Positions 8,416 to 16,152 of a stretch of DNA of 64,000 bases are shown piece after piece; position 1 is the first letter of the stretch, and every line of letters starts with the position of its first letter. The notes under the pieces were generated by a model, which ran no database searches, was not told where the DNA came from, and was given only the letters and a program-made list of their open reading frames with translations. Source of the DNA: Paenibacillus tyrphae (GTDB lineage: Bacteria > Bacillota > Bacilli > Paenibacillales > NBRC-103111); the NCBI RefSeq assembly GCF_000722545.1, contig NZ_JNVM01000016.1, positions 175,800-239,799 of the forward strand, given 5' to 3'. Position numbers and translations under genes: made by a program.

Positions 8416-9762
8416 TTAGTACCAGCCCGTAACCGGGATCGGAAAGCCCCTGGGCGATTCATTGCCCGGCTCGTCTGGAATGAGCAGCAGCCCGGGAGTA
8501 TCGCGGACTCCTTCCGCGAACAGCTCAAACGAAGTGCGGGGAAAATCCGCTTGCAATACAACGACGTTGCCGTCTACTTGAATGACGCGGATTGCAAGCT
8601 CCAGCGGCTGTCCGCCGGCGATGCAGCGGTAATGACTAGGCTCTGCGGCGGATTCGGCATCCACGCGCTTGTTGAATTCCAGCACCGCCAGCTGACGGTC
8701 CGGACGATGGACCCGCAGCACCCGCGGTGGTTCCCGGTACATCGGGAGGCTGATGGAATACTCGTAGGCCGTCCAGAACCGGTAACCAAGCTCGCCCGCC
8801 GATTTGGCAAAATCTCGAATCCAGGTCCGGCTGCGCCGCATCCGGGCATGCGAGCCGATATCCGCCTGGATGCCCAGCGGAATGCCAGGATGAACGGCAC
8901 GGATACTCTCCGCGAAAGGCCGGTAATGTCTTATGTAATCGGGCGGCAAATGCGCGCGCATCCAGTCGGGCCAATGGGTCTGGAGCATGTGGGCGTCGGG
9001 GCGGACCGTCCGGATCATTTCAACGGCATCCATGCCCTGATACTCGCGAAGCGCTCCGACGGGGTCTTGACCGGCGTCGACCGCAAGGGACCACGTTGCG
9101 ATTTTGATATCGGGTCTCGCTTCGCGGACCCCGCCGGCTCCGTTGATCAGCTCGTTCAGAAACCCGTTCACCGCCTGTACCCGAAACTCGATCCACAGCA
9201 AGTAACGACCGCGGTCCTTTTTGTAATGCAGCGGCGAGGAGGAGTAACGAAACTCCGGCATGTCGCTGCCGCTGAACTGCTTGAACGCCGCCCGGGCATA
9301 CGGGCCGACATCGCCGTACACGCCGCTTGCCAGTCCGTTCCATTCCGGAAAATACGGCTCAGCCACCTCAAAGCCCGTAAACGGGTGCGTGCGGACGAGA
9401 TGGGCAGCCGCCGCTTTTTTCCATGACACATAGCGGTGGCTGAAAGGGGATAGCCGGGTAAACCCGTCGTTGACCGGCTTTAGCAGCGTCATTTGCCACT
9501 CCGGCCAATCCGAAGGCAAATTTTCGGTCGTGAACGTCCCGTTGCCGATCACCATCGCCCAGACGTCCATGCCGCGCTCGCGAAGCGCCGCTACGAGCCT
9601 GCCGTTCACCCGGGTTTCATCCGTCACAAAATAGCGCACGGTACGGAATCCGGCCAGTTCCAGCTCGGAAGCGACGCTTTCGGGGGAACGGTCGAGATAA
9701 TAAGCAAAGGTCGGATCGATTTGAATTGTAGGCCGAGTCGGGGTTCGGACAGACATGCGCAT
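8416..9762 (-). CDS. unrecognised protein, possible TIM-barrel glycosidase with C-terminal beta domain
   Basis: 448 residues, no signal peptide, start ATG at 9762 after AAGGA. I do not recognise the family. The alternation of beta-strand-like and helical segments over residues 1-340 suggests a TIM barrel. FEVAEPYFPEW (131-141) and RFWTAYEYS (328-336) put glutamates where clan GH-A enzymes carry acid/base and nucleophile residues. Residues 345-448 look like a beta-sandwich (VAVLEF-NKRVDAES, then LELAIRVIQVDGN). Glycoside hydrolase is therefore a hypothesis. It is transcribed alone; the hemolysin III-like gene on the same strand begins about 30 bp downstream. Intracellular if the start is right. 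Confidence 0.6.
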   Translation of the reverse strand: MRMSVRTPTRPTIQIDPTFAYYLDRSPESVASELELAGFRTVRYFVTDETRVNGRLVAALRERGMDVWAMVIGNGTFTTENLPSDWPEWQMTLLKPVNDGFTRLSPFSHRYVSWKKAAAAHLVRTHPFTGFEVAEPYFPEWNGLASGVYGDVGPYARAAFKQFSGSDMPEFRYSSSPLHYKKDRGRYLLWIEFRVQAVNGFLNELINGAGGVREARPDIKIATWSLAVDAGQDPVGALREYQGMDAVEMIRTVRPDAHMLQTHWPDWMRAHLPPDYIRHYRPFAESIRAVHPGIPLGIQADIGSHARMRRSRTWIRDFAKSAGELGYRFWTAYEYSISLPMYREPPRVLRVHRPDRQLAVLEFNKRVDAESAAEPSHYRCIAGGQPLELAIRVIQVDGNVVVLQADFPRTSFELFAEGVRDTPGLLLIPDEPGNESPRGFPIPVTGWY

Positions 9763-9826
9763 CCCTCGCTTTCCTTACTACAAGCGGTAATCGATTTTTT
9801 CTTATAGAAACGTTTCCTTCCATAGT

Positions 9827-9880
9827 ACGCTCCATGCTCCGCGGATTCAAATTTGAAGTCCGCGGATGTTTATGGAACGT
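9827..9880. repeat. long near-perfect palindrome / stem-loop, unexplained
   Basis: Inner dyad TCCGCGGA-TTCAAATTTGAA-G-TCCGCGGA (9838-9866) is perfect apart from one extra G. Outer arms ACGCTCCAT (9827-9835) and ATGGAACGT (9872-9880) extend the stem with one mismatch. No T-run follows on either strand, so it is not a standard terminator. It lies upstream of the gene ending at 8416. Confidence 0.6.
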
Positions 9881-9964
9881 GCTTCCAAAGCCTTCAGAAT
9901 TATTTATATGAGCCGGATAGCAAAAAAATTTGGTTTATTTATCGAATAAAGCTTCGGCCTTAGC

Positions 9965-9999
9965 CCAAAAAAGAAACGCCTCTCGCATGCGAGGGCGTT
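9965..9999 (-). terminator. intrinsic terminator of the holin-like gene
   Basis: On the minus strand AACGCCCTCGCA / TGCGAGAGGCGTT forms a stem with one bulge, followed by TTTCTTTTTT. Confidence 0.8.
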
Positions 10000-10022
10000 A
10001 AGTCCGCAGAGATCGGATGGGG

Positions 10023-10211
10023 TTACGCAGTGCCGTCTTTCGGTTTGCCATGGTCAATAATAATTCCGGCGAGAACGAGAATGGCGCTGACTCCGTTGGC
10101 GATTTCGTTAATGAGATTATCGGGGATGTCGTATCCGAAGCTGCCTAAGGCAAGCTTCGCGCCACCAAGAATACCTAGAATGAATGCTGGCTTTTTCCAT
10201 TTATTACGCAT
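10023..10211 (-). CDS. small holin-like membrane protein
   Basis: 62 residues from the ATG at 10211, which follows AAAGGAGG with ideal spacing; an upstream in-frame ATG at 10241 overlaps that site's leader and is less likely. Two hydrophobic stretches (about 8-24 and 38-53) and a charged tail (IIIDHGKPKDGTA) resemble the short phage/bacteriocin holin group of Bacillota. No endolysin or phage structural gene is near, so this is an isolated chromosomal copy. Function unproven; it could equally be a housekeeping small membrane protein. Confidence 0.6.
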   Translation of the reverse strand: MRNKWKKPAFILGILGGAKLALGSFGYDIPDNLINEIANGVSAILVLAGIIIDHGKPKDGTA

Positions 10212-10304
10212 AGGCCCAACCTCCTTTTCGATGGACTCCATATATTCATATGAGTCTTCAAAAAAAAGGAGTGGACTACCGGAGAAACGGGGTATTGTCC
10301 AAGT

Positions 10305-11576
10305 TCATGCCGGCGTCAAGCGCCGGGTCAGTCCCCAGAACAGCAGCGCGAGACCGCTTATGGAGGCGCCCAGCAGACAGACGCCGGTCCAACCGGCCCG
10401 CGCGTACATAAGCGTCGAGGAAATCGAACCGACGGCGCTGCCGATCGAATAGAAGATCATATACGCCCCGGCGAGACGGCTGCGTGCTTCCGGGCGCACG
10501 TTGTAAATCATGCTCTGATTGGTGACGTGTACGGCTTGCACTGCGAGGTCGAAGAGGACCACTCCGGCGATCAAGGCCCATAGGGAGCGTTCGGTCAGAC
10601 TGATCGGCAGCCACGAAACCAGCAGCAGCGTCAGCGCGATTCCGGTGGTCCGCTGTCCCAAGCCGCGGTCTGCGAGCCGTCCCGCACGCGCCGCCGCCAA
10701 CGCTCCCGCTACACCCACGAGCCCGAACGATCCGATCGCGGTATGGGAAAGCGACAGCGGCGGCGAGCTGAGCGGCAGGACAAGCGAGGTCCACAGCACG
10801 CTGAACGAGGCAAAAATAAGCAGTGCGAGGATACCGCGGATGCGCAGCACCGGCTCCTCCACGAATAAAGCGAACACGGAGCGCAGCAGCTGCGGATACG
10901 TCATCGGCACCTTCCCGTGATCTTCACGCGGCAGTATCCGGAACAACAGCCCGGCCATGAGCACCGTCAATCCGGCGGAGACGAAATATACCGAACGCCA
11001 TCCTGCAAGATCGGTCAGTGTCCCGGCGACGGTTCGGGCAAGCAGAATGCCGATCACCACACCGCTCGTTACGAGACCGACGACCCGGCCCCGCTCGGCG
11101 GGCGCAGCTAACGTCGAGGCATAGGCCACGAGCGCCTGCGTCACGACGGCAAGCAGGCCGACCGCACCCATGCCCGCAAGCAGCACGGTGGCGGTAGAGG
11201 CGGTGCCGACCGCGAGAAGCGCTAATACGGACAACAGCATTTGGCCGACGATCAGCTTCCGGCGGTTCACCAGATCGCCGAGCGGGACGAGCATAAGCAG
11301 TCCCAGCGCATAGAAGATCTGAGTGGCCGTGATGACAATGCCTACGGCGGCGCGGTCAATGCCAAGCTCGCTTGCCATCGAGTCAAGCAGCGGCTGCGCA
11401 TAGTAGATGTTGGCGACAGCAAGCCCGCAGGCGATAGCAAACAACAGTGCGACGGAACGGGACATCGCCGGCGCGGAAGCCGGTTCCTCTGCGGCTAAAG
11501 GCCCTTGCGGCATCTCCGCTGTCGCCTCGCTGCGGTTTTCGGCAAGAAGTCCCGCCTTTTTTTTAAGCCTATCCAT
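10305..11576 (-). CDS. MFS transporter (drug/metabolite exporter type)
   Basis: Twelve-helix major facilitator in the plasma membrane, 423 residues. The true start is the ATG at 11576 preceded by AGGAGG; the frame is open further upstream, but that part overlaps the promoter region. A hydrophilic 38-residue N-tail precedes TM1. Motif A-like GDLVNRRKLIVGQ is in loop 2-3, and the loop 8-9 counterpart is GRLADRGLGQR. Closest in feel to the NepI/YdhP-like efflux group. It is divergent from a TetR regulator, with matched operator-like dyads, so induced by that regulator's ligand (inference). Confidence 0.88.
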   Translation of the reverse strand: MDRLKKKAGLLAENRSEATAEMPQGPLAAEEPASAPAMSRSVALLFAIACGLAVANIYYAQPLLDSMASELGIDRAAVGIVITATQIFYALGLLMLVPLGDLVNRRKLIVGQMLLSVLALLAVGTASTATVLLAGMGAVGLLAVVTQALVAYASTLAAPAERGRVVGLVTSGVVIGILLARTVAGTLTDLAGWRSVYFVSAGLTVLMAGLLFRILPREDHGKVPMTYPQLLRSVFALFVEEPVLRIRGILALLIFASFSVLWTSLVLPLSSPPLSLSHTAIGSFGLVGVAGALAAARAGRLADRGLGQRTTGIALTLLLVSWLPISLTERSLWALIAGVVLFDLAVQAVHVTNQSMIYNVRPEARSRLAGAYMIFYSIGSAVGSISSTLMYARAGWTGVCLLGASISGLALLFWGLTRRLTPA

Positions 11577-11625
11577 CGTTTTTACCTCCTGATAAGTAAA
11601 AATATTTTGTACCGAAAAGTATAAT

Positions 11626-11639
11626 ATACCGATTGGTAT
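11626..11639. promoter_or_regulatory. TetR-type operator upstream of MFS gene
   Basis: ATACCGATTGGTAT has perfect 5-bp dyad arms (ATACC/GGTAT) and lies 50 bp upstream of the MFS start. A 14-bp relative, ATACTAATCGATAC, lies before the divergent tetR gene; its sequence matches the reverse complement of this site with three transitions. Confidence 0.6.
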
Positions 11640-11785
11640 GTAATTCGCTTCGTAAATATAACTCTCACGCAGGGCTGCTGTCAAGAGGCCGATTGGCCGG
11701 GAAGCGAGCTGAAATTCCATCATGACGCGTTTGAGTAATGCCGCTGGAATTTGACATCGACGGCTTCAAGGCCTAAAATCATAGT

Positions 11786-11799
11786 ATACTAATCGATAC
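11786..11799. promoter_or_regulatory. TetR-type operator upstream of its own gene
   Basis: ATACTAATCGATAC, 18 bp before the tetR ATG, matches ATACCAATCGGTAT (reverse complement of the MFS-side site) at 11 of 14 positions. It overlaps the TATACT -10-like element at 11785-11790, suggesting autorepression. Confidence 0.5.
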
Positions 11800-11816
11800 G
11801 AAATGAGGCTATTCTT

Positions 11817-12398
11817 ATGGTACGGCCAAGGGCGTTTGATGAAGACAAGGCTTTGGATGCCGCGATGCGGCTATTTTGGGAGAAGGGGTACGAATCGACT
11901 TCTTTAAGCGATCTCACGTCCGGAATGGGCATACAGCGCCCAAGCCTTTATGCGGCCTTCGGAGACAAGAAGGAGCTGTTCGAAGCTGCGCTGCGCAAAT
12001 ATACGCGTGCTCATTCCTCCTACGTCCGGTCCAAGCTGCTTAACGCTGCTTCCGTCAAGGAAGCGTTCCGGTCCTATTTCGAAGGGATTGCGGCGGAAGC
12101 GGACGAGGAAGGGCCCAACAAGGGATGCTTCTGCATCAACGTCATGGTGGAGCTTGCGCCGCATGACGCCAAATTCGAGGTGCTCACCAGAGAGCATCAG
12201 ATGTATTTGGCTGCCCTGTTTCAAGAAACGATCGAACGCGGCATACGGTCGGGAGAGCTGAAGCAAGTCGGCAGCGCCAAGGCGTTGGCCCACACCTTGC
12301 TTGTGTCGGTCATCGGACTTACCGTTCTGATGAAATCCCGTCCCGAACGCTCGGTTGCGGACCATTTTATCGCGACGATCCTCGAATTGCTGAAGTAA
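11817..12398 (+). CDS. TetR/AcrR-family regulator
   Basis: 193 residues. The N-terminal helix-turn-helix is STSLSDLTSGMGIQRPSLYAAFGDKKELF (about 29-57), a classic TetR recognition region; the C-terminal ligand domain contains Cys in GCFCINVMVEL. The ATG follows GAGG. Divergent from the MFS exporter and flanked by two related dyads, so it most likely represses both. The C-terminal type resembles regulators of electrophile or quaternary-ammonium responses, but no ligand can be assigned. Confidence 0.9.
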   Translation: MVRPRAFDEDKALDAAMRLFWEKGYESTSLSDLTSGMGIQRPSLYAAFGDKKELFEAALRKYTRAHSSYVRSKLLNAASVKEAFRSYFEGIAAEADEEGPNKGCFCINVMVELAPHDAKFEVLTREHQMYLAALFQETIERGIRSGELKQVGSAKALAHTLLVSVIGLTVLMKSRPERSVADHFIATILELLK

Positions 12399-12415
12399 CT
12401 TGACCAGATGAGTTT

Positions 12416-12434
12416 AATCATAAAAATTACGATT
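12416..12434. promoter_or_regulatory. candidate Zur box
   Basis: The 19-mer AATCATAAAAATTACGATT matches the Bacillus Zur-box pattern AATCGTAATNATTACGATT with two mismatches, both in the left half; the right half is perfect. It ends two bases before the -35 of the promoter of the CobW-type gene, next to a Fur/Zur-family gene. Confidence 0.7.
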
Positions 12435-12436
12435 AA

Positions 12437-12465
12437 TTGACAGGGCCGATCGGACGGAGTAAAAT
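12437..12465 (+). promoter_or_regulatory. sigma-A promoter of the zinc chaperone operon
   Basis: TTGACA, 17-bp spacer, TAAAAT. The start site would fall about 50 bp upstream of the TTG start codon. Confidence 0.7.
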
Positions 12466-12525
12466 TTGAAAAAAAGAAAGGCAACGACCTGACTTGCGAA
12501 CATAAACGGAAAGCGGTGTAGCGAT

Positions 12526-13548
12526 TTGAAGGAAGAACGATCGGTTCCGGTTCATATTTTGACCGGATTTTTGGGCAGCGGCAAGACGACGCTGCTGACT
12601 CGGGCGCTGGATTATTATAAGCTGAGCGGCAGAAAGCCCGCCGTTCTGATGAACGAGCTGGGTGACGTGAATCTGGACGGGATGCTCGTGGACGAGGACG
12701 TGCCAATGACCGAAATGCTTGGCGGCTGCATCTGCTGTACGATTCGCGGCGATCTGGGCATGGAGCTAAAGCAGCTGATCGAGGAGCACCAGCCGGACGT
12801 CGTGTTTGTGGAGTGCACGGGAGCGGCCAACCCGATCGAGATGCTGGACGGCGTAACGGATGCGTCCCTACTTACGAAGGTGGAGCTGAAGTCGGTTATT
12901 ACGGTCGTCGATGCAGCGCAGCTCAGCGAGCGCTCACACAGTCCGAAGGGCAAGACGTACCGGCTCATGCAGGATCAAATCCGCTGCGCGACCCGCATTT
13001 TGCTCAACAAGACGGATCTCGTGCCTCCGGCAGAGCTCGTTCGTCTGGATACGCTGATCCGGGAGCTGAATCCCGCAGCCCCGATCCTGCCGACCGTGCG
13101 CTGCGAGATCGAGCTGTCCTTGTTCGAGCACCTCGAAGGCGGCGTAGCGGAGCGGCACCAGGCGGCTTCCGCTTGCGGCTGCGGACATGAGCATGCGGAG
13201 GGCGGAGCCTGCGCAACCGGAAGTGACCATGATCACGAGCACGGAAGCGATGCGCATCATCACAGCCACGAGCATGTGATGGTCTACACGCATTATTTCG
13301 CACGGCCGGTGGACAGTGAGCAGTTTGAAGCGCTGATTGGACGGCTCCCGCAGGAAATTTACCGGGCCAAAGGCATTTTGCGGTTCACCGATACGGCTAG
13401 TCCGTTTTTGTTCCAATATGCGTACCGTGAGATGGATTTTGTGAAAATTTCGCCGAAGGAAGAGCTGCCCAGCGTGGCGGTGTTTATCGGCGAGCACTTT
13501 GACCGCTCTCATCTGGAGTCTGAGCTGGAGGCTCTGGAAGGCCGGTAA
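12526..13548 (+). CDS. CobW/COG0523-family GTPase, probable zinc metallochaperone (YciC/ZagA-like)
   Basis: G3E-family GTPase thought to deliver Zn to client enzymes during zinc starvation. 340 residues. The P-loop GFLGSGKTT is at 14-22, the CxCC metal site GGCICC at 66-71, the guanine motif NKTD near 163, and a His/Glu-rich linker (HEHAEGG...DHDHEHGSDAHHHSHEHV) at about 197-230 typical of metal storage. The CobW C-terminal domain follows. The start is TTG, the only plausible initiator in frame. Together with the upstream Zur box and downstream Fur-family gene this points to zinc rather than cobalt or nitrile hydratase maturation. B. subtilis YciC is somewhat longer. Confidence 0.88.
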   Translation: MKEERSVPVHILTGFLGSGKTTLLTRALDYYKLSGRKPAVLMNELGDVNLDGMLVDEDVPMTEMLGGCICCTIRGDLGMELKQLIEEHQPDVVFVECTGAANPIEMLDGVTDASLLTKVELKSVITVVDAAQLSERSHSPKGKTYRLMQDQIRCATRILLNKTDLVPPAELVRLDTLIRELNPAAPILPTVRCEIELSLFEHLEGGVAERHQAASACGCGHEHAEGGACATGSDHDHEHGSDAHHHSHEHVMVYTHYFARPVDSEQFEALIGRLPQEIYRAKGILRFTDTASPFLFQYAYREMDFVKISPKEELPSVAVFIGEHFDRSHLESELEALEGR

Positions 13549-13619
13549 CCTTGACTCCCGCTGCGGATTCAGGCATTATTAGTAGTATCCGATAGCGTAT
13601 TCATAGGGAAGAGGTAGGT

Positions 13620-14090
13620 ATGGGAAATCACGAGCATGAGGTTCAGTCGACCGTTCAAGATATTTTGAAGGCCATGTCGGCCAAAGGCTGGCGCATCACC
13701 GACCAACGGAAGAGCCTTGCCGCCTTGTTCGCCGAATCGACCGGCTATTTGTCCCCGAAGGACGTTTATGATTATATGAAGCAGCCATATCCTGGCGTCA
13801 GCTTCGATACGGTATATCGTAACCTGCGCCTGCTGAGTGAGATGGGTGTTCTGGAACAAATTTACTTAAACGACGGACTGAAGTTCCGCGCCCGCTGCCA
13901 GTCGCACCACCATCATCATCTCATTTGCATGAACTGCGAGAAAACGGTGCCTTTCGAATTTTGCCCGATGAAGCAGATCGACAATCTGCCGTCTGATTTT
14001 CAAATCGTGAATCATCGGTTTGAAATTTTAGGCTACTGCGGCGACTGCGCCCCGGCGGAATCCCGCGAGGTAGGGACGGAAAAGCATTAA
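13620..14090 (+). CDS. zur: Fur-family metalloregulator, probable zinc repressor Zur
   Basis: 156 residues. Winged helix in the N-terminal half (ITDQRKSLAALFAES, then SFDTVYRNLRLLSEMGVLEQI). Regulatory/structural metal ligands include the CQSHHHHHLICMNC segment (93-106) and C140GDC143, giving the paired CxxC sites of Fur proteins. The ATG follows a GAGG-type site. It lies 71 bp after the CobW-type gene, probably in one operon, giving a simple loop in which Zn-loaded Zur shuts the chaperone and possibly itself. Zur rather than Fur or PerR is inferred from neighbours and the box upstream. Confidence 0.82.
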   Translation: MGNHEHEVQSTVQDILKAMSAKGWRITDQRKSLAALFAESTGYLSPKDVYDYMKQPYPGVSFDTVYRNLRLLSEMGVLEQIYLNDGLKFRARCQSHHHHHLICMNCEKTVPFEFCPMKQIDNLPSDFQIVNHRFEILGYCGDCAPAESREVGTEKH

Positions 14091-14113
14091 TACAGCCAGG
14101 CTGCCATCATGGA

Positions 14114-14150
14114 AGACAGTGTACCCGCGAAGGGACGCTGTCTTTTGTTT
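14114..14150 (+). terminator. intrinsic terminator after zur
   Basis: Stem AAGACAG / CTGTCTT with an inner CCC/GGG pairing, then TTTTGTTT. Confidence 0.75.
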
Positions 14151-14182
14151 GAAGAGTAAAGAAATGGGGAGTGAGTTCGTCT

Positions 14183-14659
14183 ATGCATTTCCGGCATGTG
14201 CTCGAATCCGATTACATACCCGTGATCTCCGTGATCGACGATTGGTGGGGCGGCCGGCCGATGTCCGACATGCTGCCGAAGCTATTTTTTCAGCATTTTC
14301 AAGATACAAGCTTTGTAGCAGAACAAGGCGGTCAAATCGTCGGCTTTTTGATCGGCTTTGTTTCCCAGACGTACCCGGAGCAGGCCTATATCCACTTTAT
14401 CGGCGTGCATCCGGAGCATCGGAAAGACGGCATCGCCAAGCGCCTGTACGAGATGTTCTTCGACAAGGCTCGTGAGAAGGGGTGCGAGATCGCGCGCTGC
14501 GTCACCTCGCCGGTTAATAAAACATCCATTGCCTTTCACACCCGCATGGGCTTTCGGATGGATCAGGGAACCGGCGAAGTAGACGGGGTGCAGGTTACGG
14601 CCAATTATGACGGAAAAGGGCATGACCGGGTGTTGTTTGTCAAGGAATTGCGGCCGTAA
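14183..14659 (+). CDS. GNAT-family N-acetyltransferase
   Basis: 158 residues from the ATG at 14183, which is spaced correctly from GGGGAG; the GTG at 14171 overlaps that site. Acetyl-CoA binding motif A is visible as IHFIGVHPEHRKDGIAKRLY (about 73-92), followed by the SIAFHTRMGFRMD segment. The end DRVLFVKEL is typical of small-molecule acetyltransferases. Substrate unknown. Monocistronic, between the zur terminator and its own. Confidence 0.88.
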   Translation: MHFRHVLESDYIPVISVIDDWWGGRPMSDMLPKLFFQHFQDTSFVAEQGGQIVGFLIGFVSQTYPEQAYIHFIGVHPEHRKDGIAKRLYEMFFDKAREKGCEIARCVTSPVNKTSIAFHTRMGFRMDQGTGEVDGVQVTANYDGKGHDRVLFVKELRP

Positions 14660-14789
14660 AGCCGGAATTGGCACGCACCGGAAGGGGAATGGTAGGAACT
14701 GCAGTTGTGGAGCAATATTATTGGCACTAGCCCAGGAAGAGCCGTGGCAAAAGGAAGATTCTAAAATTTGAAAATTCAACGCGAAACGG

Positions 14790-14814
14790 GGAGCGATCGG
14801 CTCCTCTTTTTTTA
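14790..14814 (+). terminator. intrinsic terminator upstream of the sulfur island
   Basis: GGAGC-GATCG-GCTCC hairpin followed by a T-run. The sequence between 14660 and here shows no gene. Confidence 0.75.
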
Positions 14815-14848
14815 TGACTAAATAGTGAAAAAATCCCAAAAAAATCGA

Positions 14849-14877
14849 TTGACAGGACACAGGGCCGATGCTAATAT
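14849..14877 (+). promoter_or_regulatory. promoter of the sulfate transport operon
   Basis: TTGACA, 17-bp spacer, TAATAT. It leaves a leader of about 145 nt before the sbp start codon. Confidence 0.7.
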
Positions 14878-14879
14878 AC

Positions 14880-14920
14880 TGACATAACTAAGTAAGTTTA
14901 TCGGAATTATTAGTTAGTCA
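14880..14920. promoter_or_regulatory. dyad in the sulfate operon leader (possible CymR-type site)
   Basis: TGACATAACTA (14880-14890) and TAGTTAGTCA (14911-14920) are inverted with one bulged base, starting right after the -10. The loop contains TTATCGGAATTA, which resembles half of Rrf2/CymR cysteine-regulator sites. This is an unverified resemblance. No SAM (S-box) riboswitch pattern is visible in the leader. Confidence 0.35.
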
Positions 14921-15027
14921 CCGGACAACCGGAACGCCATATAATGAGCTGTGGGCGTTTGACCCGCCCCTCCGATCCGATAAACGGAAATTATAAGCAG
15001 AATTGATAAATGGGGAGAGAAAAGGTT

Positions 15028-16131
15028 ATGCGCGCACACACAAATCACGTGCTACGGTTGTTCGGTAAATGGTCAATATTCAGCGTACTTACGATATCGC
15101 TTGTCGGGCTGACGGCTTGCGGCGGCGCCAAACCGGATTCGGGCGGAGCTGCCCCGGCTCCTGGCGACGGCACGAAGCCTGCGGCATCGGCGGCAAAGCC
15201 GATCGAGCTGCTTAACGTCTCGTACGACCCGACGCGCGAGCTGTATCAAAGCTACAATAAAGCGTTTGCCGCCTATTGGAAGAAGACGAAAGGGCAGGAT
15301 GTCACCTTCAAGCAATCACACGGCGGCTCCGGCAAGCAGGGACGCTCGGTCGTCGACGGGCTGGAAGCGGATGTGGTGACGCTTGCGCTTGCCTATGACA
15401 TTGACGCGATTCAGCAAGCGGGACTGATTCAGGCGGATTGGCAGAAAAAGCTGAAAAACAACAGCTCCCCGTATACTTCGACCATCGTCTTCCTCGTGAA
15501 GAAAGGTAACCCGAAGGGCATCAAGGATTGGGACGATCTGATCAAGCCGGGCGTGCAAGTCATTACGCCGAATCCGAAAACGTCCGGCGGCGCCCGCTGG
15601 AACTATGTGGCCGCTTGGGGCTACGCCTACCAGAAGAACAATAAAGACGAAGCCAAGGCGAAGGAATTCGTGCAGCAGCTGTTCAAAAACGTGCCGGTGC
15701 TCGATTCCGGCGCGCGCGATGCAACCACAACTTTCGTGCAGCGCGGTATCGGCGACGTGCTGATCGCCTGGGAGAATGAAGCGTATCTGTCCATCAACGA
15801 GTTCGGCAAAGACAAATTCGAGATCGTCACGCCTTCGATCAGCGTGCTTGCCGAGCCTCCGGTCGCCGTCGTCGACAAAGTGGTCGATAAGAAAGGCAGC
15901 CGCGAAGTGGCGCAGGCGTATCTGGACTATTTGTACTCGGAGGAAGGGCAGGAGATTGCGGCCAAAAACTACTACCGTCCGCGTCTGGAGTCGGTCGCGA
16001 AGAAGTACGAGAACCAGTTCTCCAAAGTAAACCTGTTTACCATCGATGACGAGCCGTTCGGCGGCTGGGCGAAAACGCAAAAGACGCATTTTAGCGACGG
16101 CGGCGTATTCGACCAAATCTACAAACCGTAA
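15028..16131 (+). CDS. sbp: sulfate ABC transporter, substrate-binding lipoprotein
   Basis: Binds sulfate or thiosulfate outside the membrane and passes it to CysTW. 367 residues from the ATG at 15028 (GGGGAG upstream). The lipoprotein signal ends in the lipobox LTAC, and a short Gly/Ala/Pro linker follows. Family signatures: NVSYDPTRELYQSYN near the mature N-terminus, SHGGSGKQGRSVVDGLEADVV, and ARWNYVAAWGYA. First gene of a four-gene operon with cysT, cysW and cysA. Confidence 0.95.
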   Translation: MRAHTNHVLRLFGKWSIFSVLTISLVGLTACGGAKPDSGGAAPAPGDGTKPAASAAKPIELLNVSYDPTRELYQSYNKAFAAYWKKTKGQDVTFKQSHGGSGKQGRSVVDGLEADVVTLALAYDIDAIQQAGLIQADWQKKLKNNSSPYTSTIVFLVKKGNPKGIKDWDDLIKPGVQVITPNPKTSGGARWNYVAAWGYAYQKNNKDEAKAKEFVQQLFKNVPVLDSGARDATTTFVQRGIGDVLIAWENEAYLSINEFGKDKFEIVTPSISVLAEPPVAVVDKVVDKKGSREVAQAYLDYLYSEEGQEIAAKNYYRPRLESVAKKYENQFSKVNLFTIDDEPFGGWAKTQKTHFSDGGVFDQIYKP

Positions 16132-16152
16132 CTGACAGGGAGAGAATAGACG

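Noticed and set aside
10023..10211. prophage remnant
   Set aside because: Only one holin-like gene. No integrase, attachment repeats, structural or lysis genes are found around it.
14878..15027. SAM (S-box) riboswitch in the sulfate operon leader
   Set aside because: None of the conserved S-box blocks is present. Only a promoter-proximal dyad is seen.
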